This document shows, one piece after another, positions 52,324-60,285 of a DNA stretch of 64,000 nt. A model generated the notes under the pieces. That model saw only the letters and a program-made list of their open reading frames with translations. It ran no database searches and was not told the DNA's origin. Location of the stretch: NCBI RefSeq assembly GCF_001298735.1, contig NZ_CYSP01000006.1:186001-250000 (forward strand). Reading direction: 5' to 3'. A program made the position numbers and the translations under genes. Source of the DNA: Propionispora sp. 2/2-37. Its GTDB lineage: Bacteria > Bacillota > Negativicutes > Propionisporales > Propionisporaceae. How positions within the stretch are numbered: the first letter of the stretch is position 1; every line of letters begins with the position of its first letter.

Positions 52324-53073
52324 ATGAGTGCAATGGATAAGCATACTGTTTTAAACATTGTTAAAGAACAGTTATCAAAAAAATTGAACTGTTCCATTGA
52401 TGCATTCGACAAAGATGGAACTTTATTTATCGCAAATGATCAAAAAGAGTATCCTTTTCTTGAGATCATTACTATGGGAAAATCAGTGATTATTTCTGCC
52501 TCTTCAAATATCCTTCCAAAAGTGAAGCCACTTCTGGTTGAAAAAAGTAGGGATGAGATATTTGAATTTCCATTTATCTATGGTCAATCTATATATTTTA
52601 TACCGGACTCGGGCTTGACAAAGGAATTACCTTTAATAGTAGGTTATGAGTATGAATTGTTAAAGGGAGAGGAAATCAAGAAATTAAAGGGAATAACGGG
52701 CTTTCAAAACTCTTTGGCATTTGATGAAAAGGGACATACGTCTACAGTTATTGTTTTATATGCAATGAGGGACAATGAAATAATAGGGCTTGCAGGGGCA
52801 TCTGCAGAGTATGAACAAATGTGGGAAATGGGAGTAGATGTAAAACCTCAATATCGAAAATGTGGTTTAGCGACGCGGCTAATATATAATTTAGCAGTGC
52901 ATATTCTGAAAAAGGAAATTGTTCCATTTTATTGTGCATCGACTACCAATATTGGCTCTCAGATGGTTGCATACCGTAGCGGATTCATTCCTTGTTGGAT
53001 TAGTACATACAGAAATATTTTAGACGGAAGTTCATCTTATAACGATATTGTGAAAAATATAGTTATATTGTAG
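52324..53073 (+). CDS. GNAT-family N-acetyltransferase
   Basis: 249 residues. N-terminal domain of unknown type (about 1-110: FDKDGTLFIANDQKEYPFLE), C-terminal GNAT fold: TSTVIVLYAMRDNEIIGLAG, EQMWEMGVDVKPQYRKCGLA then TRLIYNLAVHILKK (motif A, Q/RxxGxA acetyl-CoA loop as YRKCGLAT), and AYRSGFIPCWISTYRNIL. Substrate unknown. Own ribosome site GAAAGAGG. AT-rich relative to the core genes. Confidence 0.82.
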   Translation: MSAMDKHTVLNIVKEQLSKKLNCSIDAFDKDGTLFIANDQKEYPFLEIITMGKSVIISASSNILPKVKPLLVEKSRDEIFEFPFIYGQSIYFIPDSGLTKELPLIVGYEYELLKGEEIKKLKGITGFQNSLAFDEKGHTSTVIVLYAMRDNEIIGLAGASAEYEQMWEMGVDVKPQYRKCGLATRLIYNLAVHILKKEIVPFYCASTTNIGSQMVAYRSGFIPCWISTYRNILDGSSSYNDIVKNIVIL

Positions 53074-53151
53074 ATATTTTTTATAGAATTCTTGGCAGCA
53101 GTTTATCTCATGGCAAAAAATAATCCTAACAGAGCAGGGGGGCATATCTCC

Positions 53152-53188
53152 TTTGCCTGGTGGCTTCGGCTGCCGGGATTTTTTTATT
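53152..53188 (+). terminator. Terminator of the GNAT gene
   Basis: GCCTGGTGGC-TTCG-GCTGCCGGG followed by T7. Member of the CGGC-TTCG-GCCG terminator set abundant in this region. Confidence 0.8.
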
Positions 53189-53346
53189 TAACAGTAGATT
53201 CTTCGAGTCACCACAATACGGTGGCTTCTACAGTGTGCTGATTACGTCATTAAAAGTTAATTGAATATGACGCGTAGTCCTCCAGTACACGCAAGAAGGC
53301 AGATTACGACCTGCCCTTTCTCGCATGAGATCAAGCTCCTAGTGTG

Positions 53347-53919
53347 TCATATACCCAGGGACTTTTTGTAATCATTGCCATCCTTGAACACCGTGCCGAC
53401 AACCTTGCCTAATTCAAAATATGAGGGATACATCATGACCATCGGGTTTATTTTTACAGGATCGATCTGCCCATCTGTTAAGCCTTTTTCATCTGCATAA
53501 ACAGCCACTATTTCGCCTAGAAACATCGCAAACCCCGATAATAAAATCGTTTGGGTTACCTTGCAAAGCATATTGATTGGGCACTCTTGTATCATCGGCG
53601 CTCTGCCTGCCTCATCGTAAAACGGGATGAACAATTCGGATTTATCCGTTGTTTTCCCTGATACCACGCCACAGAAATCAGTTTTCTCAGCCAAGTCCGG
53701 CGAGGGCAGGTTTACGCTGAAAAACCCGCTCGCCTTAATACCGGTGGTTGTATAATGCGTTTCTTTCAAAGAAACATACAGCATCGGCTCCAAATTCACT
53801 ACCCCGCAAGCACCAACTGTGCAATAATTGGGTCTGCCGTTAACATCCGCACCTACAAGGATAGTCGGAAAAAGCATAGCAGGCCTATTTGGCATTTTTA
53901 TTTTTTTCAGTTTAAACAC
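53347..53919 (-). CDS. Flavin reductase-like FMN-binding protein (flavoredoxin type)
   Basis: 190 residues: MPNRPAMLFPTILVGADVNG, RPNYCTVGACGVVNLEPMLY, VSLKETHYTTTGIKASGFFS and SVNLPSPDLAEKTDFCGVVS, later FLGEIVAVYADEKGL. This is the FMN-binding split-barrel 'flavin reductase/flavoredoxin' pattern of anaerobes. Probably shuttles electrons or reduces small substrates. ATG 53907 is a plausible alternative start. Stands alone on the minus strand. Confidence 0.88.
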   Translation of the reverse strand: MFKLKKIKMPNRPAMLFPTILVGADVNGRPNYCTVGACGVVNLEPMLYVSLKETHYTTTGIKASGFFSVNLPSPDLAEKTDFCGVVSGKTTDKSELFIPFYDEAGRAPMIQECPINMLCKVTQTILLSGFAMFLGEIVAVYADEKGLTDGQIDPVKINPMVMMYPSYFELGKVVGTVFKDGNDYKKSLGI

Positions 53920-54079
53920 CTCACTTACAGATTTTAGTATCTGCGGTTTTGACTCGGGTAATGTATACGTTTTCCGCGGAAATTATGCTCAAGGTGGAGC
54001 TAACCGACTACTCCCATATTTGCAGTTTCTGTAACCTGCTAGAAAAATGCTTGACTTACTTAGCAGGTTTTTATGCTCA

Positions 54080-54260
54080 TTACTTTTCCGGAACAGGAAT
54101 AATATGGTACCCAGCCTTGGTTTTTGTGTGCTCTTTTAATATTGTTTTTCTAGCAGTGCGAACAAGAGATTTTTTTACTGTAATGTGGAATTTTTTAAAG
54201 TCAACATCTTCTCATTCAAGGGCAAGTATTTCTGATCGGCGCAGCCCGGTTCTAAATTCT
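54080..54260 (-). pseudogene. Tyrosine recombinase (phage integrase) remnant
   Basis: Read on the minus strand: LEFRTGLRRSEILALE, then a stop where tryptophan is expected, EDVDFKKFHITVKKSLVRTA, and TKTKAGYHIIPVPEK before a stop. TGLRRSEILALEW(E)DVDF is the classic motif around the first catalytic Arg of integrases. Only about 60 codons remain, so it is inactive. It marks the region as a former integrating element. Confidence 0.82.
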
Positions 54261-54301
54261 AATCATATATACCAAAGGCGTATTTACTGTCATTTTTTTC
54301 T

Positions 54302-54861
54302 GCAGCTTTAACAAGGTCGTTCATTTGTTTAGTTGAAAGAGAGGTTGATATTCTCTCAACTAAGTTAGAGCGAAATGTTTTTGGGAATAGCTGGATCGAC
54401 AATAAAGAAAAATCTTCATTTGTTGATGTAGTAATTGACGGTATTAAGGTTAGAAACATTGATCAATATAGTGCTACATCAAAAATATCTCAAAGTTTAG
54501 ACTTTACTATTGATAATTTAACCAATACGGAACATTCTGTGGTTATTACAAATAATCAAGCTAAATATTACGCTCTTGATGCAATTGACATTGATGAATC
54601 AGGCGAGCTTAAACCATATCAGCCTGTTGAGCCTGAGCCCGACCCTGGAAAAGTTTTGTTGCTCATTGAACTCACGGATGGTTTACAAAAAGAATATGAA
54701 CTAACAAGTGCGGAATTGGTTGCATTTATTACATGGTACGATAGCCGTGCAGCAGGTAATGGATCTCCTTATTACATCTTTAATAAGAGTTTCATCTGGG
54801 GCCGTTTGATAGCAGGGAAGACTATCTAGTATTTGATAAAATCAAAACTTTGAGGTTATGA
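54302..54861 (+). pseudogene. Tail/surface protein remnant (copy 2)
   Basis: Frame without start: EVDILSTKLERNVFGNSWID, SSFVDVVIDGIKVRNIDQYS, NLTNTEHSVVITNNQAKYYA, LDAIDIDESGELKPYQPVEP, EPDPGKVLLLIELTDGLQKE. It matches copy 1 around AIDID and in the C-terminal domain, but the FN3 domain is missing. Near 54800-54817 the frame shifts, and EDYLVFDKIKTLRL in another phase matches copy 1's KEYLAFEKIISFKV. So it has a deletion, a 5' truncation and a frameshift. Confidence 0.7.
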
Positions 54862-54882
54862 AGTTTACCAAGTAGTAAGAAA

Positions 54883-54962
54883 ATAACCTTGCATGCAGGG
54901 TGTCATAACTCCTTAGGTTGCCTTCCATTCTGGTTTAGTGCCAGGGTGGAGGGCTTTTTTAT
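54883..54962 (+). terminator. Two-hairpin 3' module, copy B
   Basis: ACCTTGCATGCAGGGT hairpin, GTCATAACTCCTTAGGTT spacer, then GCCTTCCATTCTGG / CCAGGGTGGAGGGC hairpin with T6. Confidence 0.85.
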
Positions 54963-55016
54963 ATAAATAACCTGAAAACGGGAATACTAATAAAAATTTT
55001 GAAAGCAGGTAGACTC

Positions 55017-55529
55017 ATGGATAGAAGTTATATTTATTTGATTTTTACTGCAGTAGCGGGAATAGCTTTTTTGCTTCTAGTACCCCAAAATCAATATAAA
55101 CGTTATCTTCTTTATGGCTTGGTTTTTGGTGGAATTCTAGATGTTTTCACCATAGTTACTCTGGTACCCATAAATCAGATACGGTTTATGAATATGGGAA
55201 ACTTTAGTGTATTGGGATTTATTCCTATTTTTGTTCCTATTACCTGGATGTTTAACTTTGCGATATTCTTTTATTTAATGCCAAGGCGAAAAGGCTTCTT
55301 AGCTCTCTATATACTTACGTTTACTGCTTTAAGCTATATTATAGGAGAGCTGATGAATGCTTATGGTTTATTTGAATATGTAGGAATGCCAGAGTATGTG
55401 GCTGTTTTAATCTTTTTTACATGGTATGCATTTTCAGCTTGGTTTTACTTACGAGACATACAGAATGTACCAGTAATTCAACCTGCAGCTTCTAAGCCAT
55501 TAAACGAAGAGGAAGATAATAAAAAGTAA
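55017..55529 (+). CDS. Multi-pass membrane protein of unknown function
   Basis: 170 residues, about five membrane helices: MDRSYIYLIFTAVAGIAFLL, YLLYGLVFGGILDVFTIVTL, NFSVLGFIPIFVPITWMFNF, KGFLALYILTFTALSYIIGE and YVAVLIFFTWYAFSAWFYLR, with an acidic tail (LNEEEDNKK). Preceded by a weak site AAAGCAGGT; an upstream in-frame ATG at 54999 is possible. No family recognised. Its terminator has been split by the 118-bp insert at 55556. Confidence 0.75.
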   Translation: MDRSYIYLIFTAVAGIAFLLLVPQNQYKRYLLYGLVFGGILDVFTIVTLVPINQIRFMNMGNFSVLGFIPIFVPITWMFNFAIFFYLMPRRKGFLALYILTFTALSYIIGELMNAYGLFEYVGMPEYVAVLIFFTWYAFSAWFYLRDIQNVPVIQPAASKPLNEEEDNKK

Positions 55530-55540
55530 TAAAGAGATTT

Positions 55541-55690
55541 GCCCGGCGGCTTCGGGGCCTGTTGACAAACTACCTCTAAACCCTTAAATTCACAAAAATG
55601 GCATTTAAAACCCTAGTATTTTCACGGGTTCTCAAATGCCATTTTTTACGAAAAAGTCTTTTGTCAACAACCCTTCGGCTGCCGGGCTTT
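55541..55690 (+). terminator. Terminator split by an insertion
   Basis: Left half GCCCGGCGGCTTCGG (55541-55555), right half TTCGGCTGCCGGGCTTTTTA (from 55674). Joined through one copy of TTCGG they form the regional CGGC-TTCGG-CTGCCGGGC terminator. Confidence 0.85.
55556..55673 (+). mobile_element. 118-bp MITE-like palindromic insert
   Basis: Flanked by direct repeat TTCGG (55551-55555 and 55674-55678). Imperfect terminal inverted repeats GGCCTGTTGACAAA / TTTTGTCAACAACCC. The interior is a long hairpin, AAAAATGGCATTTAAAACCC versus GGGTTCTCAAATGCCATTTTT. No coding capacity: a non-autonomous transposon. Confidence 0.8.
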
Positions 55691-55702
55691 TTATATATAG
55701 AA

Positions 55703-55725
55703 AACCCCACATTAGACGTGGGGTT
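55703..55725. repeat. Perfect short hairpin
   Basis: AACCCCAC / GTGGGGTT around ATTAGAC, followed by CGGAAAAGCTTTTAGCGG. The shape recalls subterminal hairpins of IS200/IS605 elements; no transposase is present. Confidence 0.5.
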
Positions 55726-55820
55726 CGGAAAAGCTTTTAGCGGAGTGGATGATAGCTTGATTTAAGTTGTCAAACCACGCTAGTATTCCATATCTCCTAG
55801 ATAGGGAATTTCTAAAGTAT

Positions 55821-58088
55821 TTAACGATTTTCTACTATTTTGTCATGCTCTTTTGTCAGGGACCATCCCAGTTTTAGCCCGATGACAAACCAACCTAAAA
55901 CAATAGCGCCAATAGCGAAGATGGTATCGCCGACTATTCGGAACCACTGGAAGTTTTTAATAATATCGCTGCGTAGGAAATCCGCAGAGCGAGCATACCA
56001 CATACCGTATTCAACACTGGCCCAGGTCTGCATTATACCAACTGGCAAAACACTAATTAGAACCATCAATGCCAACCCAATATTGATAGCCCAAAAGGAA
56101 AATTTAAGTGGTGTAGTTTTCCAGACATGTTGCCCTGTTAGGCCTTTTAGACTGAACAACATTAGTCCTATACCAAGCATGCCATATACTCCAAACAAAG
56201 CAGTATGACCATGTACCGAGGTAGTATTCAAACCTTGCATATAATAGAGGGCTATAGGTGGATTGATAAAGAATCCAAACAGGCCTGCTCCCACTAGATT
56301 CCAGAATGCAACTGAAACAAAGAAATAAATCGGCCACTTATAGGCACTAACCCAAGGCTTGGCTTTACTTAAGGTTAAGTTCTCGTAGGCTTCAAAACTA
56401 ACTAAAACTAATGGTACTACCTCTAAGGCGCTGAAGGTGGCACCGAGAGCCATGACTGCAAGAGGGGTACCCGAAAAATACAGATGATGGAAAGTCCCAA
56501 TAATACCGCCAAAGAGAAAAATAATCGTAGAAAACAATACAGAAGTATTAGCTGTTGTTACTCTTAATAAGCCCATTCGAGTAAAGAGAAAAGCGATAAC
56601 TGCAGTTGCGAAAACCTCAAAAAAGCCTTCTACCCATAGATGTACCACCCACCAACGCCAGTATTCTGCTATTCCCATATTGGTATGCTGACCCCAGATA
56701 AGCCCAGGGATATAAAAAGAAGGAATGGCAGTGGTAGCGAGTAAAAAGAGGAGGAGCAGGCTTTTATTTTCTCTTGCCTGACTTAATGCAGGCCAAATTG
56801 CTCTAACCATCAAAAACAGCCATAAAAAAAGACCAATAGTTAGAAATAGTTGCCAAAATCTACCCAAATCTACATATTCGTAGCCCTGGTGGCCAAACCA
56901 GAAATTTATCGTCAAATCCAGCTTTTGCATCACACCTAGCCACTCACCAGCCAAAGAGCCAACAACAATGATTAGAAGACAGATAAAGAGAAAATTAACT
57001 CCAAAACTTTGGTATTTGGGTTCGTGTCTTGATACAGCAGGGGAAATAAACAAACCAGTCGCTAGCCAAGCGGTGGCAATCCAAAAAATCCCCAATTGTA
57101 AATGCCAAGTTCGGGTGACGGAGTATGGCAGCCACTTGCTTAGAGGAAATCCATAAACACCTGAGCCTTCAACTGTGTAATGAGCGGTTAAAATACCGAG
57201 ACCAATTTGTACGATTAATAATACTGCAACAATCCAAAAGTATTTTACAGTTGCTTTCATGGAAGGCGTTGGATTTAGGGCTAAGAGCGGATCGGTATCA
57301 GGATATTCCTCACTTTCTTTTTCCCTTTTGTGGGCGGCATAATACCATGCCAACGTGCCGATGCCTGCAAGCAATAAAACAAAACTAAGCACCGACCAGA
57401 TTAAAAGTGATGATGGCGGTCTATTGCCGACTAGGTCCTCAGGAGGCCAGTTTGTAGTATAAGTAATGTCGCTTCCCGGCCGGTTAGTTGAAGTAGCCCA
57501 TGAAGCCCAGAAGAAGAAAGCAGTCAGCTTTCTTGCACGGTCTAGGTCTTCAATGGTATTTGTCTTAAGGGCATAACTGTCTCGCAATCGACTCATATTG
57601 GGGTCATCCCCGAACAGAGCAATATAATAAGAACTAACCGCAGCAATGGCTTCTGCCCGTATAGGTGAAATGGTAATATCTCCAGTATAGACATTATATG
57701 TATTCGTTCTGATCATATTTTGTAATCGGGCTTTAAGCGCAGCTTGAGTTTCAATATCAAGGTCGGAATATTTCTTCTTATATTCAGTTGTTGACCATTT
57801 ATCTAATATCCATACTAATTCGCGATGCAACCAATCGGCTGACCAATCAGGTGCCACATAAGATCCATGTCCCCAGACGCTTCCTACTTCCTGGCCACCC
57901 ATTGATTGCCAAATATTTTGTCCATCTTGTATGTCTTGTTTGGTAAAGACAACTGTCCTATCTTCTGTGATAACTTGTTCTGGTATTGGCGGAACGGTTT
58001 GATAGATTTCATTTCCATAATAACCTAAGACCGCAAAAGCAATAATCATTACGGTGATTAATCCCACCCAAAGCCTAGTAGTTTTCAC
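55821..58088 (-). CDS. norZ: Quinol-dependent nitric oxide reductase (qNOR)
   Basis: 755 residues, GTG start with AGAGGTGG. Reduces 2 NO to N2O with quinol electrons. An N-terminal extension unique to qNOR (about 30-220: DIQDGQNIWQSMGGQEVGSV, GHGSYVAPDWSADWLHRELV) precedes about 13 helices with the haem-copper oxidase histidines, e.g. RTWHLQLGIFWIATAWLATG, RWWVVHLWVEGFFEVFATAV, GTFHHLYFSGTPLAVMALGA and TSVHGHTALFGVYGMLGIGL. In this anaerobe it likely serves NO detoxification. Single gene, minus strand; no NsrR or NorR gene nearby. Confidence 0.95.
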   Translation of the reverse strand: MKTTRLWVGLITVMIIAFAVLGYYGNEIYQTVPPIPEQVITEDRTVVFTKQDIQDGQNIWQSMGGQEVGSVWGHGSYVAPDWSADWLHRELVWILDKWSTTEYKKKYSDLDIETQAALKARLQNMIRTNTYNVYTGDITISPIRAEAIAAVSSYYIALFGDDPNMSRLRDSYALKTNTIEDLDRARKLTAFFFWASWATSTNRPGSDITYTTNWPPEDLVGNRPPSSLLIWSVLSFVLLLAGIGTLAWYYAAHKREKESEEYPDTDPLLALNPTPSMKATVKYFWIVAVLLIVQIGLGILTAHYTVEGSGVYGFPLSKWLPYSVTRTWHLQLGIFWIATAWLATGLFISPAVSRHEPKYQSFGVNFLFICLLIIVVGSLAGEWLGVMQKLDLTINFWFGHQGYEYVDLGRFWQLFLTIGLFLWLFLMVRAIWPALSQARENKSLLLLFLLATTAIPSFYIPGLIWGQHTNMGIAEYWRWWVVHLWVEGFFEVFATAVIAFLFTRMGLLRVTTANTSVLFSTIIFLFGGIIGTFHHLYFSGTPLAVMALGATFSALEVVPLVLVSFEAYENLTLSKAKPWVSAYKWPIYFFVSVAFWNLVGAGLFGFFINPPIALYYMQGLNTTSVHGHTALFGVYGMLGIGLMLFSLKGLTGQHVWKTTPLKFSFWAINIGLALMVLISVLPVGIMQTWASVEYGMWYARSADFLRSDIIKNFQWFRIVGDTIFAIGAIVLGWFVIGLKLGWSLTKEHDKIVENR

Positions 58089-58266
58089 ACTTAACCACCT
58101 CTCTGTTTTTTTTCTATTATCTTCCGAATTTGGTACTTTATGCAGTCATTTATTGCTTTTCAGCTTTCCAGCCACGAATGGAGTTGCTGCAAGTTATATG
58201 CTTAATGAACAATTGGGTTGCAAATCAGTAAAGAGTATCTGGCTTTTGTCAACACCGAAATAAAGA

Positions 58267-58327
58267 AATAACCCCGCATTGCAGGGTTTTATATCTCATT
58301 AGGATGGTACTGTCTGGGCTTTTTAGA
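58267..58327 (+). terminator. Two-hairpin 3' module, copy C (no gene upstream)
   Basis: AACCCCGCATTGCAGGGTTT hairpin, ATATCTCATTAGG spacer, then a worn GGTACTGTCTGGGC and T5. It lies upstream of norZ on the other strand with only a frame scrap (NEQLGCKSVKSIWLL) before it, so it is a left-over. Confidence 0.65.
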
Positions 58328-58395
58328 GGTATGTTAACAATTTAAATCTACTTTACATATTATATAGCAAGATAATTATAATAGGAGGGATACCC

Positions 58396-59223
58396 TTGGA
58401 TATCTTTTGCAGTGAAGTTCAACCCTTTGTGCCCCTCAATTTACACGAAGTTAGATTTTGGCTCCGTATAATGAAAGAACATTCTCTTTTCATTAAACTT
58501 GGACTGCCATGTGATCAAACTGATTTAATTCGTGAAGCACAAGAATTCTATAATGTTTTTGAAGATCTTGAAAAAACAGTATGCCGTGTTAGTTGTGAGA
58601 CAGACTTAAAGCGATTAATTGGGAAGATTATTGTTGCCGTCAAAAATTTTTTTTGCTATAAAAGACACCTGCTTCATCTCCTCATCGAATGCAGAATTCG
58701 TGGAGGCGCAAACTATCCGCTGCTTATTGACCATATTTCTCGGGAAGCTATGTATTTTCTAAAGATACTAGAAAAAATTAAGTGCGATGAGATGGAGTAC
58801 CCAGTCGATTCGATAGTAAGCGAAAATGTATTTTGGCTAAGAATTATGGCTGACCATCTCAAGTTCATTCGTGGCTTGTTAGACCCGTCCGAGCGGGAAG
58901 TATGGAATACTTCCAATGCCCTTAGTGATAAGTTTGACCAACTCCAATTGCATGCCCGCGACTTTGATAGTATGTTGTGGCACATCCGTCCTAACAACGA
59001 CTTTAGCCGGTTTGAAACAGAAGTAACAAACTCAATGGTAGAACTTCGGGAATTCAAAGTAACTGCAGAAGAGTTAATCAAGGAGTGTGCAGTGCTTTCT
59101 CTAATTCCGCCTTTGCTTGCCGACCATGTCCGGCGTGAAGCCGAGCACTTCCTTGAAATCCTCGAATTGATTCAGAATGAGATGGATGATTGCCATCAAC
59201 AAAAAATAGTTTGTTGTGACTGA
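58396..59223 (+). CDS. DUF2935-type helical protein, tandem domains
   Basis: 275 residues, TTG start with AGGAGGGA. Two similar halves: VRFWLRIMKEHSLFIKLGLP ... DHISREAMYFLKILEKI and VFWLRIMADHLKFIRGLLDP ... ADHVRREAEHFLEILELI. The repeated FWLRIMxxHxxFI and HxxREAxxFLxIL motifs supply His and Glu residues in a four-helix arrangement, so a ferritin- or hemerythrin-like metal site is likely. Function is not established; the neighbour qNOR makes a role in nitrosative or oxidative stress thinkable. Confidence 0.85.
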   Translation: MDIFCSEVQPFVPLNLHEVRFWLRIMKEHSLFIKLGLPCDQTDLIREAQEFYNVFEDLEKTVCRVSCETDLKRLIGKIIVAVKNFFCYKRHLLHLLIECRIRGGANYPLLIDHISREAMYFLKILEKIKCDEMEYPVDSIVSENVFWLRIMADHLKFIRGLLDPSEREVWNTSNALSDKFDQLQLHARDFDSMLWHIRPNNDFSRFETEVTNSMVELREFKVTAEELIKECAVLSLIPPLLADHVRREAEHFLEILELIQNEMDDCHQQKIVCCD

Positions 59224-59241
59224 ATATTGAAGGAAACTACA

Positions 59242-59271
59242 CGGTAGCTTCGGCTACCGGGCTTTTTATTA
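59242..59271 (+). terminator. Terminator of the DUF2935 gene
   Basis: CGGTAGC-TTCG-GCTACCG stem, then GGCTTTTTATT. Confidence 0.9.
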
Positions 59272-59287
59272 CAAAATGTGACATGCC

Positions 59288-59320
59288 TGTAACGATTTTG
59301 TAACAATTGGTAGCTATAAT
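59288..59320 (+). promoter_or_regulatory. Repeat-promoter unit U0
   Basis: TGTAAC at 59288 and again at 59299 (11 bp apart), AATT at 59305, TATAAT at 59315. Followed after about 30 bases by the terminator at 59350. Confidence 0.6.
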
Positions 59321-59349
59321 GAAAACAAGCAATAATTTCCATTGATTCT

Positions 59350-59380
59350 CCCCGGCTTCGGTTGGGGCCTTTTTTTATTT
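59350..59380 (+). terminator. Terminator of short unit U0
   Basis: CCCCGGC-TTCG-GTTGGGG with T7. The transcript between box and terminator would be only about 55 bases. Confidence 0.8.
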
Positions 59381-59386
59381 TCATAA

Positions 59387-59432
59387 AATAAAATATTCTA
59401 ACGATATTATCGCGAGAATTAAGGTTTACCCT
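59387..59432 (+). promoter_or_regulatory. Repeat-promoter unit r1
   Basis: AATAAAATATTCTA, CGA at 59402 and 59413 (11 bp), AATT at 59417, six bases, TACCCT at 59427. First CGA to box: 25 bp. Confidence 0.6.
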
Positions 59433-59481
59433 TAAAAAAGCAGCGTTACTTTCGTACTGATTCAGACGCTATTTCCACGTA

Positions 59482-59510
59482 GTCCGGTAACTTCGTTTAC
59501 CGGACTTTCT
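59482..59510 (+). terminator. Terminator of short unit r1
   Basis: GTCCGGTAA / TTACCGGAC perfect stem, loop CTTCGT, T-rich tail. Unit of about 75 bases with no evident frame. Confidence 0.85.
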
Positions 59511-59520
59511 GTTTTCACGC

Positions 59521-59566
59521 AATAAAATATTTATACGATGTTTTTCCGAGAATTAAAGCGTATACT
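59521..59566 (+). promoter_or_regulatory. Repeat-promoter unit r2
   Basis: AATAAAATATTTATA, CGA at 59536 and 59547, AATT at 59551, AAAGCG, TATACT at 59561. First CGA to box: 25 bp. Confidence 0.65.
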
Positions 59567-59640
59567 AAAAAAGGGCAGAAAATTTCCATGAATGACCTTA
59601 GTAAAACTGCGGTGGCTTTTGCCATCGTGGTTTTACTTTT

Positions 59641-59670
59641 GACCGGCGGCCTCGGCTGCCGGTCTTATTA
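59641..59670 (+). terminator. Terminator of short unit r2
   Basis: GACCGGCGGC / GCTGCCGGTC around CTCG, then TTATTATTTA. A frame from ATG 59588 reads through it and is not believed as a long protein; MNDLSKTAVAFAIVVLLLTG could be a short peptide. Confidence 0.8.
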
Positions 59671-59752
59671 TTTATATAATAATCAGCTTGTCATATTTTT
59701 GCCATATTTCCATTATATTCTAAATCTAGCAAACAAAAGGGAGGTATGCTTT

Positions 59753-60061
59753 ATAAATAAGCTAACTAAAACCACGATTGTTTATTCACTGGTGCTCCTG
59801 ATACAAACAGGGATTGGTGTAGCAGCATCAACAGCGGTAGTGGAACCGAATCCAGGGGCTGGTCAAAAACATCAGCCACAGTACGAATCTTCAGCTAAAG
59901 ATCACCCACAATTAATTCAAGAAGAAAACGAGCGTTATGAAAAAGAAATGAAGCGTCGACCCAATGAAAGCGATCAAGAGTGGAAACAGCGTCAGGGACA
60001 AGAAACATTGCGCCACGAAAAGGCGTTAGAAAATATTAACCAGGGGGGCCTCAACAAATAA
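59753..60061 (+). CDS. Small secreted protein, apparent ATA start
   Basis: 102 residues beginning (I)NKLTKTTIVYSLVLLIQTGI: short basic start, hydrophobic core, possible cleavage near GVAASTA. The mature part is very polar and charged (DHPQLIQEENERYEKEMKRR, NESDQEWKQRQGQETLRHEK). GGGAGG lies 8 bases before ATA; no in-frame ATG/GTG/TTG is well placed, so either ATA is used or the start was lost by one change. No family recognised. Confidence 0.5.
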   Translation: MNKLTKTTIVYSLVLLIQTGIGVAASTAVVEPNPGAGQKHQPQYESSAKDHPQLIQEENERYEKEMKRRPNESDQEWKQRQGQETLRHEKALENINQGGLNK

Positions 60062-60081
60062 TATTGTCCATAATCTCGCCC

Positions 60082-60112
60082 TAACTTCGGTTGGGGCTTT
60101 TTTCATTTTCCA
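60082..60112 (+). terminator. Terminator of the small secreted gene
   Basis: CCCTAAC-TTCG-GTTGGGG with T6. Followed by a decayed copy of the repeat element (AATAAAACATTCTCACGACG, 60115-60134). Confidence 0.8.
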
Positions 60113-60285
60113 CAAATAAAACATTCTCACGACGTGATGTACATAGCCTGCGTCTGCAGTTGGGCCGTATGGGGCGAGACTCTTTCTGTTTGCTAATAAC
60201 GGTGCAGGCATAGGCAGATAAATAATGTGGTGGAAACAATAAATACTCGAACTACTATGTGCGAGTATTTATTGTTTATTATTAT

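Noticed and set aside
53949-54311. 120-residue plus-strand frame
   Set aside because: It is the complement of the integrase remnant, which explains the sequence better.
58054-58263. 69-residue frame opposite the norZ start
   Set aside because: Lies in the norZ leader; only its end (NEQLGCKSVKSIWLL) might be a scrap of a former gene before the copy C module.
59588-60061. Single 157-residue protein from ATG 59588
   Set aside because: The frame passes through a strong terminator at 59641-59670 and has a second signal-peptide-like start inside; treated as a short unit plus a separate gene.
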